Source: an uncultured Pelagibacteraceae bacterium (GTDB taxonomy: Bacteria; Pseudomonadota; Alphaproteobacteria; Pelagibacterales; Pelagibacteraceae). Taken from it: a DNA stretch of 64,000 nucleotides. Shown piece by piece: positions 54,656 to 62,795 of this stretch; position 1 is the first letter of the stretch; every line of letters begins with the position of its first letter. The position numbers and the translations under genes were made by a program. The notes beneath the pieces are model-generated. The model did not search any database. It was not told the origin of the DNA and saw nothing but the letters and a program-made list of their open reading frames with translations. The stretch spans positions 62,001-126,000 of the forward strand of contig CACITU010000002.1 in assembly GCA_902589725.1 (NCBI GenBank), in the 5' to 3' direction.

Positions 54656-54973
54656 ATGATTAAAGAAATTAAATTTACGGATAAAGCGTTAAAACAAATA
54701 GATAATTTGTTATCAAAAAAAGATAAAGGATCATTCTTTAGAATCGCTATTAAGGGTGGAGGATGCTCTGGTTTTCAATACGAATTTACTTTTGATAAAT
54801 CAAAACAAGATGATGATTTAAATTATCAAAATATTTTAATTGATAAAACTTCAGCTGATTTACTTAAAGGGTCTGAGGTTGATTATGTGTCAGAATTAAT
54901 TGGTGAACAATTCAAAATATCTAATCCACAAACCAAATCTTCATGTGGTTGTGGAGTTTCTTTCTCACTTTAA
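54656..54973 (+). CDS. erpA: Iron-sulfur cluster insertion protein (ErpA/IscA family)
   Basis: 105 residues. The three Cys ligands are in KGGGCSGFQYEF and SSCGCGVSFSL, typical of A-type Fe-S carriers. It passes clusters to targets such as respiratory and isoprenoid enzymes. ErpA, rather than IscA, is chosen because the gene is next to xth and divergent from dgt as in other alphaproteobacteria. The stop overlaps the xth start by one base (TAATG). Confidence 0.93.
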   Translation: MIKEIKFTDKALKQIDNLLSKKDKGSFFRIAIKGGGCSGFQYEFTFDKSKQDDDLNYQNILIDKTSADLLKGSEVDYVSELIGEQFKISNPQTKSSCGCGVSFSL

Positions 54974-55749
54974 TGCTCATTTCATCTTGGAATGTAAACT
55001 CGGTAAGAGCAAGAATTGAAAATATCAAAAGTTATTTATTAAAATATAAACCTGATATTTTAATGATGCAGGAAATCAAAACTGAAGATGTTAATTTTCC
55101 ATATGATGATTTTTCATCTATGGACTATGAAAGTCATGTATTTGGTCAAAAAAGTTATAATGGGGTGGCAATTATATCTAAAAAAAAATTAAAAAATGTC
55201 AAAACAGATTTAATTAAGGATAAGTTAAAACAGTCAAGAATAATTTCAGCTGAGTTTGAGCATAAGAAAAAAAATATACAATTAATTAATATTTACACCC
55301 CTAATGGTAATCCTGTTGATACAGAAAAATATGATTATAAAAAAGAATGGCTAGATCAATTAATAAAACAATTAAAAACTTTATCTAAAAAAAATTCAAA
55401 TATTATTTTATCTGGTGATTTCAATATTATACCTTCAGCAGAAGATGTTTATAATGTTAAAAGTTTTGAAGACGACGCATTATACAGACTTGAAATAAGA
55501 AAAAAATTTAGAGAAATGATTAATATTGGTTTTAAGGATGTCTATAGACATTTTTATGAAGATAAAGAAGGATATACATTTTGGGATTATATGAGAGGTG
55601 CTTGGCAAAAAAATAATGGTATGAGGATTGATCATTTTTTAGTTTCAAATTCTATAATTGATCAAATTAAAGACATTAACATTAATAAAGATCCACGTGG
55701 AAGAGAAAAACCTTCTGATCACACACCAATTGAGATTAATTTAGCTTAA
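54973..55749 (+). CDS. xth: Exodeoxyribonuclease III
   Basis: 258 residues from the ATG at 54973, which shares a base with the erpA stop. An ORF start at 54943 lies inside erpA and is not used. Motifs: SSWNVNSVRARIENI (Asn), LMMQEIKTED (metal Glu), LSGDFNIIPSAEDVYN (Asp-Asn), YTFWDYMRGAWQKNNGMRID and PSDHTPIEI (His). It is an AP endonuclease and 3' exonuclease for base excision repair. It ends overlapping by 9 nt the end of the convergent dehydrogenase gene. Confidence 0.96.
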   Translation: MLISSWNVNSVRARIENIKSYLLKYKPDILMMQEIKTEDVNFPYDDFSSMDYESHVFGQKSYNGVAIISKKKLKNVKTDLIKDKLKQSRIISAEFEHKKKNIQLINIYTPNGNPVDTEKYDYKKEWLDQLIKQLKTLSKKNSNIILSGDFNIIPSAEDVYNVKSFEDDALYRLEIRKKFREMINIGFKDVYRHFYEDKEGYTFWDYMRGAWQKNNGMRIDHFLVSNSIIDQIKDININKDPRGREKPSDHTPIEINLA

Positions 55750-56739
55750 AGATTTTATTTTATTTACTAATTCTTCGTTAATATTTCTTGGACCAGTGTC
55801 CAATCTATTTTTATGACGTCTTTCTCCAGGTAACCTCACTTCACCCATTGATTTCATTTTTTCAAAAAATTCGTCAGCATGTTTTTGCCAATTAGTACCT
55901 GAAGTTTTATCTGGGTTAATGGCTAGTATGAATTCACCGCCACTTGGAGGACCACCATCATTATTATCTTTTGCTGCTGTTTCAAAACTAAAATTATCTC
56001 CAACTAATGCACCTGCCATTAATTCAACCATCATTGCAATTGCAGATCCCTTGTAACCACCAAAGGGTAATAAAACTCCACCATCAGCAATTTCCCCTGG
56101 ATCAGTTGTTTCTTTACCATCTTTAGTTAATCCAGTTCCAAGTGGAACTTTGTGCCCTTCTCTTTTAGCAACTTGAACTTCTCCCATTGCCATTGAAGCA
56201 GTTGCCATATCATAAACAACTGGGGTTTTGCCTGGACGTGGCCAAGCAAATGAAATTGGGTTTGTTCCAAATAATGGTTTAATAGCACCTGCAGGTGCAA
56301 CTGCAGGCTTGTACGATGTACAAGCAAATGCAACTAAGCCATCTTCTGCTAATTTTTCTGTTTCAGGCCACATAGCAGCCATATGATGAGAATTATTTAT
56401 TGCTAATACTGCAACACCATTTTCTTTTGCAGCTTTTGCTAATTCTGGTAATCCTTTATTTAATACAACAGGTGCTAAACAATTATTTCCTTCAACTTTT
56501 ATTACAGATTGAGATATTTTTTTTACTTCAGGTTTCCCTTTTCCATTTATCTTTCCACCTTTAAGACCTGTTACATAAGCTGGCAATCTGAATAAACCAT
56601 GTGATACAGAACCATCTCTTTCAGCATTTCTAATTAAGTCTGATAAAATTGATGCTGTTTCATTATCACAACCATTTGCCAAAAGAGTTTTTTTAGCTAG
56701 TTCAAATATTTCGTCTAAAGTTAATGAAACTGTGCCCAT
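55741..56739 (-). CDS. Malate/L-lactate dehydrogenase family oxidoreductase (Ldh2)
   Basis: 332 residues of the Ldh2/YlbC family of NAD(P)-dependent 2-hydroxyacid or ureidoglycolate dehydrogenases. Motifs are SHGLFRLPAYVTGLKGGKIN, VAVLAINNSHHMAAMWPETE with the catalytic His, FACTSYKPAVAPAGA, FGTNPISFAWP and LPFGGYKGSAIAMMVELMAG. Substrate cannot be fixed from sequence; some members reduce imino acids such as delta1-piperideine-2-carboxylate. It is translationally coupled to zur (one-base overlap) and is last in the zinc-uptake operon, an unexpected place. It lacks a zinc site. Confidence 0.86.
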   Translation of the reverse strand: MGTVSLTLDEIFELAKKTLLANGCDNETASILSDLIRNAERDGSVSHGLFRLPAYVTGLKGGKINGKGKPEVKKISQSVIKVEGNNCLAPVVLNKGLPELAKAAKENGVAVLAINNSHHMAAMWPETEKLAEDGLVAFACTSYKPAVAPAGAIKPLFGTNPISFAWPRPGKTPVVYDMATASMAMGEVQVAKREGHKVPLGTGLTKDGKETTDPGEIADGGVLLPFGGYKGSAIAMMVELMAGALVGDNFSFETAAKDNNDGGPPSGGEFILAINPDKTSGTNWQKHADEFFEKMKSMGEVRLPGERRHKNRLDTGPRNINEELVNKIKSLS

Positions 56740-57137
56740 TATTTTGATTTACATTTTTTACATAAACCAAAAAATTCTAAATTGTATTTGCTATATTTCA
56801 TTCCAGAGTTATCTGAAAAGTTAGATAAATATTTTGAAAGTTTTGAATTACTTATTTCTGATACATTCTCACAACTTTCGCAAATTGAAAAAGCTGTTGC
56901 TTTTGAAACCTGACAGCTTGAATTTTGACACGCAATAAAAGCATTTCTGCTTTCAATCTTATGGATTTTTCCTATTTCAACTAATTTATCTAATGCTCTG
57001 TAAACTTGTAGTGGCGCTTTAATTCCTTTTTTTTGAACATTAAAAAGGATTGAATAAGCTTTCATTGGTCCACCAGATTTATCAATTAAGTCAAAAATTA
57101 TTTTTTGATTTTTGGAAAGGTTATGTTCTTTTTGCAT
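56739..57137 (-). CDS. zur: Zinc uptake regulator Zur (Fur family)
   Basis: 132 residues. N-terminal winged helix (LSKNQKIIFDLIDKSGGPMK, APLQVYRALDKLVEIGKIHK) and two CxxC zinc-binding sites: FSICESCENVSEI and FGLCKKCKSK, with additional Cys in ACQNSSCQVSK. With zinc bound it represses zinc uptake genes. Its place directly after znuCB and the palindromes in the znuC-znuA spacer support Zur over Fur or PerR. The ORF begins 24 bp after znuB and overlaps the dehydrogenase by one base. Confidence 0.9.
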   Translation of the reverse strand: MQKEHNLSKNQKIIFDLIDKSGGPMKAYSILFNVQKKGIKAPLQVYRALDKLVEIGKIHKIESRNAFIACQNSSCQVSKATAFSICESCENVSEISNSKLSKYLSNFSDNSGMKYSKYNLEFFGLCKKCKSK

Positions 57138-57161
57138 CTTTAAATTCTTATCAATATGTTA

Positions 57162-57965
57162 TCAGTTTTTCAATTTAATCGATTGTTTTATTTTAAATAA
57201 AGACAGTATGAATAATACTAACGAGGCAGCAATTATTGATGGTCCTGAAGATGTATTAAATTCTAAAGAAGAATATAAACCTAATACAACAGACAGTAAT
57301 CCACCAATAATTGAAAATATAACCATTTTTTGAGGACTATCTGAGATATTTCTAGCCATAGCCGCTGGTATAATTAGCATACCTGTAATTAACAATAGAC
57401 CAACCATTTTAATTGATATTGCTATCACAGCAGCCATAAGAATTGTAAAAATAGCTTTTGCTCTATCTGGGTTTAATCCTTCTGCTTCTGCTAATTCATA
57501 ATTAACTGTAGATGCAAACAATGATTTCCAAATCAATTTAAGAACTAATAAAATTACAGCGCCACCAGTCCAAATAATTAATAAATCATCAGTTGTTACA
57601 GCTAGTATATCACCAAATAAAAGACCCATAATATCAAAACGAATAAATGCTAAAAAACCTATTACTACTAATCCAACAGCTAATGAAGAATGAGCTAAAA
57701 GACCAAGCAAAGCATCCCCGGGTAAATTAGTTTTTTTCTGAAGTTGAATAAGGATTAATGCGATTACTGAAGAAATTAAAAACACTGAAATAGCAATATT
57801 TAAATCTAAGGTATATGCCATTGTTACACCAAGAAGTGCTGAATGAGCTAATGTATCACCAAAATAAGATAATCTTCTCCATACTACAAAACAACCTAAT
57901 GGTCCTGTCACAAATGCAATTCCTATTCCTGCAAATAATGCTCTTATAAAAAAATCATCAAACAT
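57162..57965 (-). CDS. znuB: Zinc ABC transporter permease ZnuB
   Basis: 267 residues with about eight membrane helices. FFIRALFAGIGIAFVTGPLG, WRRLSYFGDTLAHSALLGVT, PGDALLGLLAHSSLAVGLVV and MVGLLLITGMLIIPAAMARN are the ABC-3 metal permease pattern. It carries zinc across the inner membrane with ZnuC as ATPase. It starts 1 bp after znuC. The zur gene follows after 24 bp. Confidence 0.95.
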   Translation of the reverse strand: MFDDFFIRALFAGIGIAFVTGPLGCFVVWRRLSYFGDTLAHSALLGVTMAYTLDLNIAISVFLISSVIALILIQLQKKTNLPGDALLGLLAHSSLAVGLVVIGFLAFIRFDIMGLLFGDILAVTTDDLLIIWTGGAVILLVLKLIWKSLFASTVNYELAEAEGLNPDRAKAIFTILMAAVIAISIKMVGLLLITGMLIIPAAMARNISDSPQKMVIFSIIGGLLSVVLGLYSSLEFNTSSGPSIIAASLVLFILSLFKIKQSIKLKN

Positions 57966-57966
57966 A

Positions 57967-58713
57967 TTAGTTTTTCTTTATTTCTCCTTCATCAGAATGA
58001 ACGTGGTCATGTTTATGTTCATATACAGAAAGAATTTGAGATGCTTGTTCACCAAATAAGGATTTATATTCATTGTTTTTAGCAACTTCCATTGGTGATC
58101 CAGAGCAACATACGTGGCCATTTAAACAAACCACATGATCAGTTGCAGTCATAACTGTATGCAAATCATGTGAGATTAATAGAATTCCACAATTTAGTGT
58201 ATCAGAAATTCTTTTTATTAATTCATACAAAGCAATCTCGCCAGTGTAATCAACTCCTTGAACAGGTTCATCAAGAACTAATAATTCAGGTTTTTTTGAA
58301 ATAGCTCTTGCAATTAAAACTCTTTGAAATTCACCACCTGATAAATTTCCTAAATTTTTATTCTTAAGATGGATAACACCTGTTAACGTAAGCGCTTCAT
58401 CAATTGCCTCATCTTTAATATTTTCAGTTAAAAGCATAAAATCATAAACTCTTAAGGGTAAGGTCCAATCAATAGATATTTTTTGAGGAACATATCCAAC
58501 TCTATTTGTGTATTTCTCAACACTTCCTTCTATGTTTTTGTAAATTCCCAATGCAATTTTTGCGGTAGTACTTTTTCCAGAGCCATTAGGTCCAATAAGT
58601 GTAACGATTTTTCCCTTTTTAACAGATAATGAAACACCTTCAACTAGCCATTTATCATTTTGTTTAAAACCAGCGTTATTTAGTTTTACTAATGTACTAT
58701 TTTCTGAGCTCAT
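57967..58713 (-). CDS. znuC: Zinc ABC transporter ATP-binding protein ZnuC
   Basis: 248 residues. Walker A is IGPNGSGKSTTAKIAL, the signature is NLSGGEFQRVLIARAI, and Walker B is LLVLDEPVQGVD, with the switch His in ILLISHDLHTVM. It ends in a His-rich tail EHKHDHVHSDEG, which may bind zinc. It starts the znuCB-zur-dehydrogenase operon and diverges from znuA over a 71-bp spacer that contains two palindromes. Confidence 0.95.
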   Translation of the reverse strand: MSSENSTLVKLNNAGFKQNDKWLVEGVSLSVKKGKIVTLIGPNGSGKSTTAKIALGIYKNIEGSVEKYTNRVGYVPQKISIDWTLPLRVYDFMLLTENIKDEAIDEALTLTGVIHLKNKNLGNLSGGEFQRVLIARAISKKPELLVLDEPVQGVDYTGEIALYELIKRISDTLNCGILLISHDLHTVMTATDHVVCLNGHVCCSGSPMEVAKNNEYKSLFGEQASQILSVYEHKHDHVHSDEGEIKKN

Positions 58714-58733
58714 ATATTGCTTGACTTATAAAT

Positions 58734-58764
58734 GTTATATTATTACATAACGTTATATTATAAC
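58734..58764. promoter_or_regulatory. Two adjacent Zur-type operators in the znuC-znuA spacer
   Basis: Site 1 is GTTAT-ATTATTAC-ATAAC (58734-58751). Site 2 starts one base on and is a near-perfect palindrome, GTTATA-T-TATAAC (58752-58764). Both resemble the GTTAT-rich alphaproteobacterial Zur box. Located between divergent zinc-uptake genes, they would let Zur shut both at once. No binding data; motif and context only. Confidence 0.75.
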
Positions 58765-58784
58765 AACCAATTAAATTACTTATT

Positions 58785-59843
58785 ATGAAAAATATTAAAA
58801 AAATACCACTTATATTCTCAATATTATCAATTCTAACATTATTTACACCAGCAAATGCTGAAATAAAAGTAGTTGCTTCTATTAAACCAATTCATTCATT
58901 AGCTAGTTACTTAATGGATGGTATTGCTAAACCTGATTTAATAGTTGATGGATATGCTTCTCCACACGGATTTGCAATGAAACCTTCGCACGCAAAAATG
59001 CTACAAAATGCAGACCTAATATTTTGGGTTGGTGAAGATTTAGAGAGTTTTTTAGAAAAACCATTGAGTTCAATTGCTAAGAAAGCAGAAAAAATTGAAT
59101 TAATGGAAACTAAAGGATTACAAGTATTAAAATTTAGAGAGAGAAATATTTTTGACGAACATGATCATGACGATCACGGACATGACGATCACGGTAAAAA
59201 AGAAGATGATCATGACGATCATGGACATGATGACCATGGTAAAAAAGAAGATGATCACGACCACGATCATGACGATCATGGTAAAAAAGAGGATGATCAT
59301 GACGACCACGGACATGACGATCATGATGGACATGCTCATGGTGAATTTGATCCACACATTTGGTTGGACCCAATTAATGCAAAAGCTATGTTAAATGAAA
59401 TGGCAGAACATTTAATTGAAAATGATCCTAAAAATGAAGCTAAATATAAAAGTAATTTAGCTAAAGCTTTACAAGAAATCGATAAACTTACAATTGATGT
59501 AATGACTGATTTAAGTAGCAGTGTTGCTTCAATTGTATTCCATGATGCTTATCAGTATTTTGAGAAAAGATTTAATGTAAATATATTAGGTGCTTTTACT
59601 GTTAATACAGATGTAATGCCTGGAGCAGAACAACTAGCAGAAATCAGAGAGATAATTGAACACGATAAAGTTGCTTGTGTATTTTCTGAACCTCAATTCA
59701 ACCCTGATATCATTAAAGCAGTTGCAAAAGATATGAATATTAAAACCGGTGTAGTTGACCCATTAGGAGCGACTCTAGACCCAGGAAAAGACTTGTATTT
59801 CAATTTAATTAGAAATATGTCTGCTTCGTTTAAAGGTTGTTAA
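58785..59843 (+). CDS. znuA: Zinc ABC transporter substrate-binding protein ZnuA
   Basis: 352 residues. Signal peptide at 1-25 (ends PANA), so periplasmic. Ligand His61 is in GYASPHGF, His191 in FDPHIWLDP, another His in VFHDAYQYFEKRF, and an acidic ligand near VVDPLG. A Cys pair (VACVFSEPQF and the terminal FKGC) may form the disulfide seen in E. coli ZnuA. Residues 126-185 are an extra-long His/Asp loop with 19 His. It captures zinc for ZnuBC. Diverges from znuC. Confidence 0.96.
   Translation: MKNIKKIPLIFSILSILTLFTPANAEIKVVASIKPIHSLASYLMDGIAKPDLIVDGYASPHGFAMKPSHAKMLQNADLIFWVGEDLESFLEKPLSSIAKKAEKIELMETKGLQVLKFRERNIFDEHDHDDHGHDDHGKKEDDHDDHGHDDHGKKEDDHDHDHDDHGKKEDDHDDHGHDDHDGHAHGEFDPHIWLDPINAKAMLNEMAEHLIENDPKNEAKYKSNLAKALQEIDKLTIDVMTDLSSSVASIVFHDAYQYFEKRFNVNILGAFTVNTDVMPGAEQLAEIREIIEHDKVACVFSEPQFNPDIIKAVAKDMNIKTGVVDPLGATLDPGKDLYFNLIRNMSASFKGC
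59160..59339 (+). repeat. His/Asp-rich coding repeat in znuA
   Basis: The loop consists of three units each ending KKEDD, plus a partial fourth, built from HDDHGHDDHG-type blocks (unit about 42-51 bp). At the DNA level the copies are near-identical CATGACGATCAC-type tracts, so length can change by slippage. Residues 126-185 of ZnuA. Likely chelates several zinc ions; the copy number may vary between strains. Confidence 0.9.
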
Positions 59844-59875
59844 CAAAGCATTCATATTTCTATATAATGTAGAAT

Positions 59876-60415
59876 ATGAAAATTAGCACTGGCGATAAAT
59901 TAGAGGAAATTACACTTCCAGATCAGAATGGTAACTCATTTAATTTATCTCAGACCTTAGGGAAAAAAGTCTTATTAACTTTTTATAGAATCGCAGGTTG
60001 TAGCTTCTGCAACCTAAGACTTAATGAAATTAATAAGAGATTTGGTGAACTTGGAAATAATTTTACGCATGTTGGAATATTTCATTCACCAGTAGATAAT
60101 TTAAAATCATATATGGATAAGCATAAGAATTTACCATTCACAGTATTAGCAGATGAAAATTTTGAATATTTTCAAAAATATGAAATTGAGAGATCAGTGA
60201 GTAAAACACTAAACGCAATGTTGTTTAAAGCACATAAAATTATTCCTGCTATGATGAAAGGATATATTCCTACAAGAATAAAAGGTCATTTAGATATAGC
60301 TGTGACCGACGTTCTAATTAATGAGGATGGTGTAGTTCAAGATGTTTATTATGCTAAAAAGGACATTGCAGATCATTTTGAATTTGAAAAAATTAAGCAG
60401 TTTGCACTTAATTAA
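59876..60415 (+). CDS. Peroxiredoxin-like thioredoxin-fold protein (AhpC/TSA family)
   Basis: 179 residues. It opens KISTGDKLEEITLPDQNGNS, the AhpC/TSA beginning. The active site reads FYRIAGCSFCNLRLNEI, with Cys42 and Cys45 in CxxC. The rest (VGIFHSPVDNLKSYMDKH, FTVLADENFEYFQKYEIERS) fits the peroxiredoxin-like redoxin branch, with an unusual insertion about 115-135. Cytosolic, no signal peptide. It may reduce peroxides or disulfides. It lies 32 bp after znuA on the same strand and 7 bp before the isomerase gene. Confidence 0.82.
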   Translation: MKISTGDKLEEITLPDQNGNSFNLSQTLGKKVLLTFYRIAGCSFCNLRLNEINKRFGELGNNFTHVGIFHSPVDNLKSYMDKHKNLPFTVLADENFEYFQKYEIERSVSKTLNAMLFKAHKIIPAMMKGYIPTRIKGHLDIAVTDVLINEDGVVQDVYYAKKDIADHFEFEKIKQFALN

Positions 60416-60422
60416 ATAAATA

Positions 60423-61016
60423 ATGAAAATTGAATATTATTTTAGTGTCTTGTCTCCATTTACTTACTTAGGTGCTGATAAATTTACAAAAATAGTAAGT
60501 CAATATAATTTAGAAGTAATAGAAAAACCACTTGATTTAGTTGGTGAAATTTTTCCAAATACCGGAGGATTACCAGTTCCTAAAAGACACCCTGCAAGAC
60601 AAAAGTACAGACTTTTGGAAATGGAGAGAATTTCAAATAAATTAGGTTTGCCAATTATTAAACAGCCAAAATTTTTTCCACCTAGTGATCCACATTTGCC
60701 AGCAAAATTTGTAATCGCCTCAAATAAAATGGGAAATAAACTTCATTTTGGAAATGAGTGTTTAAAATATTTATGGTCTATGGATAAAGATCTTTCAGAT
60801 CACAAAATACTTCGGGAAATTTGTGAAAAATTAAATTTAAATTTTGAGGAAATGAAAAAGTTAGCTTTAACTGACGAAGTAAACATTGAGTACCAAAAAA
60901 ATTCAAAAGATGCAGTTAATAACCATGTATTTGGTGCTCCTTCATATGTCTTAAATAATGAGATTTTTTGGGGTCAAGATAGATTGGATTATCTTGAAGA
61001 TGCATTAAAAAAATAA
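60423..61016 (+). CDS. 2-hydroxychromene-2-carboxylate isomerase / DsbA-family GST-kappa-like protein
   Basis: 197 residues. The pattern EYYFSVLSPFTYLGADKFTK, PDLVGEIF-like LDLVGEIFPNTGGLPVPKRH, HLPAKFVIASNKMGN, and the C-terminal VFGAPSYVLNNEIFWGQDRL matches the HCCA isomerase/GST-kappa family. No CxxC is present; Ser in SPFTYL takes the catalytic place, as in GST kappa. In this family the reaction is glutathione-dependent isomerisation of aromatic pathway intermediates, but close homologues in marine bacteria have no proven substrate. Starts 7 bp after the peroxiredoxin. Confidence 0.87.
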   Translation: MKIEYYFSVLSPFTYLGADKFTKIVSQYNLEVIEKPLDLVGEIFPNTGGLPVPKRHPARQKYRLLEMERISNKLGLPIIKQPKFFPPSDPHLPAKFVIASNKMGNKLHFGNECLKYLWSMDKDLSDHKILREICEKLNLNFEEMKKLALTDEVNIEYQKNSKDAVNNHVFGAPSYVLNNEIFWGQDRLDYLEDALKK

Positions 61017-61102
61017 TTTAAAATTACTAAATTTTATTAATAATTTAATTAAACATTGTATTTTTTTATAAGAAGATTTATTTTTATTTACAATCTGCAT
61101 TT

Positions 61103-61984
61103 ATGAATGATTTGAATTTATTTAAAAAAAATGGCTTTCTTGTTAAAGAAAATCTAATTTCTCAAACAAAGATAAATAAAATTAATAAAATTGTTAATGA
61201 AGTAATTTCAAAAGAAAAAAAAAGAAAAAAAGGTAATGGTACAAATGGAACTCAGTCTTATGATAATTACCATTTTGTTTACAATTCAGGATCTCCAAAA
61301 AATAAAGAAATTCTAAGACTTAATAATCCTCAGAACAGGCATAAAGTTTTCTATGAATTATCTAGAGATAAAAGAATTATATCTATAGCTAAAAAATTAT
61401 TAGGTGGAACAGTTAGATTTCATCTGGGTAAATTAAATTTTAAGCTTCCAAATAAGAAAAAAGGTAGTGAAATTGGATGGCACCAAGATTGGGCTTTTTA
61501 CCCTCATACAAATGATGATTTAATCACAGTTGGTATATATTTAGATGATTGCTATGAAAAAAATGGGCCACTTAAAATAATAAAAAATTCACACAAAAAA
61601 AAATTGTACAGCCACCACAGTAAAGAAAATTATTTTGTTGGAAAAATAGACACTAAGAAAAATAAAATAGGAACTAAGGATAGTGTTTCCATAACTGGAA
61701 CGGCTGGAACAGTAGTATTTTTTCATTGTAGATCAGTTCATGGGTCTGGACACAATCAAATGAATAACTCAAGACCCTTAATTTTATTTGGTTATAGAGC
61801 TTGTGATGCGTGGCCATTAATCAATGATGGAAACCCTCATCCTGAGGTTAATTTAGATAATTATGACAAAAATATTATTGTAGGAAATAAATCAATAAAA
61901 CCAAGATTGACTAAAGTTCCAACCATAATCCCACTCCCTAAGAAGAAACATTATATTTCTATCTATGAACTTCAAAAAAATTAA
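61103..61984 (+). CDS. Phytanoyl-CoA dioxygenase (PhyH) family protein
   Basis: 293 residues of the Fe(II)/2-oxoglutarate oxygenase family. The iron triad is His127 and Asp129 in GWHQDWAFYPH and His213 in RSVHGSGHNQ; Arg224 in NSRPLILFGY should bind 2-oxoglutarate. HLGKLNFKLP and GIYLDDCYEKNGPLKIIKNS are further PhyH stretches. Homologues hydroxylate varied substrates, including ectoine and fatty acyl-CoA; this one is not clearly EctD. A Lys-rich insert lies at about 38-47. Flanked by 86-91 bp spacers with no clear motif. Confidence 0.87.
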   Translation: MNDLNLFKKNGFLVKENLISQTKINKINKIVNEVISKEKKRKKGNGTNGTQSYDNYHFVYNSGSPKNKEILRLNNPQNRHKVFYELSRDKRIISIAKKLLGGTVRFHLGKLNFKLPNKKKGSEIGWHQDWAFYPHTNDDLITVGIYLDDCYEKNGPLKIIKNSHKKKLYSHHSKENYFVGKIDTKKNKIGTKDSVSITGTAGTVVFFHCRSVHGSGHNQMNNSRPLILFGYRACDAWPLINDGNPHPEVNLDNYDKNIIVGNKSIKPRLTKVPTIIPLPKKKHYISIYELQKN

Positions 61985-62075
61985 ATCACATTAAAGTTTA
62001 TTGTAATAAATCTTTAAAATTACATTTATATAAAAATCAAATGTCATTTCTAAAAAAAAAAAACTATTACAGGCT

Positions 62076-62786
62076 TTAAGAATTAATACTTTTAAACTCC
62101 AGCATATCTTTAAAAGTATACATTTCAGGTTTTTTGAAAGTAATTTTTGGAAATTTTTTATTAAAGTCAGAGGATAGTTGTTTATTAAATTCAATTAAGT
62201 TTTTTATTTCAGTCTCATTAAGTTGTCTCAAAATATAAGCTAAAGTAATATGGAAAGTATATCTTTGATGATTTTCAAATTTAATTTTTAACAAGCTACT
62301 AAGTTCATCTCTACAATTTCTTAGAATTTTTTCATCCTTTTCAGAAAAGGGTACTAAAATAATACTATAACCACCAAAAAAAGTTTTTAGTTTAAGATTA
62401 AATTGTTTTGGAAAATTATAATTTTCAATTTTTTTATTTAATTCAACAGCTATATCTTTATAATCCATATCAGGATCTATATCGGATGGCCAATAATTGG
62501 TGTTTTTTGTATTTAAATTACAACAATCAAATAATGTCATATGAAAACTAGATGGAGGTAAATAGAAATAAGTTTTTTTAGGATTAAAATTTTCTATTTT
62601 TTTTTGGAAACTAATAATTTGATTAGATAAATCGGTATTAATAGGAATATTACAAATTATTGTGCAGCCTGGAAATGATATAGGGTTTCCTTTGTTGTCA
62701 AATTTATTTTCAGCACCTTTTAAAGTGTAACCTTCAAGTTTACCTGCTAAAAACTTTTCCTCATTATTAACTATGTTTAAATCCAT
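62076..62786 (-). CDS. 2H phosphoesterase superfamily protein (DUF1868-like)
   Basis: 236 residues. It contains two HxT-type motifs, FHMTLFD (about residue 99) and FHITLAY (about residue 180), the catalytic pair of the 2H phosphoesterase fold, with KGAENKFDNKGNPISFPGCT near the start. DUF1868 members resemble cyclic phosphodiesterases or RNA ligase-like enzymes; the substrate is unknown. It is 9 bp downstream of the glycerophosphodiesterase on the same strand, so the two may be co-transcribed. Its first Met is adopted; the next ATG is too far in. Confidence 0.75.
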   Translation of the reverse strand: MDLNIVNNEEKFLAGKLEGYTLKGAENKFDNKGNPISFPGCTIICNIPINTDLSNQIISFQKKIENFNPKKTYFYLPPSSFHMTLFDCCNLNTKNTNYWPSDIDPDMDYKDIAVELNKKIENYNFPKQFNLKLKTFFGGYSIILVPFSEKDEKILRNCRDELSSLLKIKFENHQRYTFHITLAYILRQLNETEIKNLIEFNKQLSSDFNKKFPKITFKKPEMYTFKDMLEFKSINS

Positions 62787-62795
62787 TAAAATATA

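Noticed and set aside
59160..59339. CRISPR-like array
   Set aside because: The repeats are in frame, coding and without unique spacers; they belong to znuA.
59127..59394. Three open frames of 76-80 codons in other frames across the znuA repeat
   Set aside because: They arise from the codon repetition of the His/Asp tract; none has a start signal or family similarity, and znuA itself is certain.
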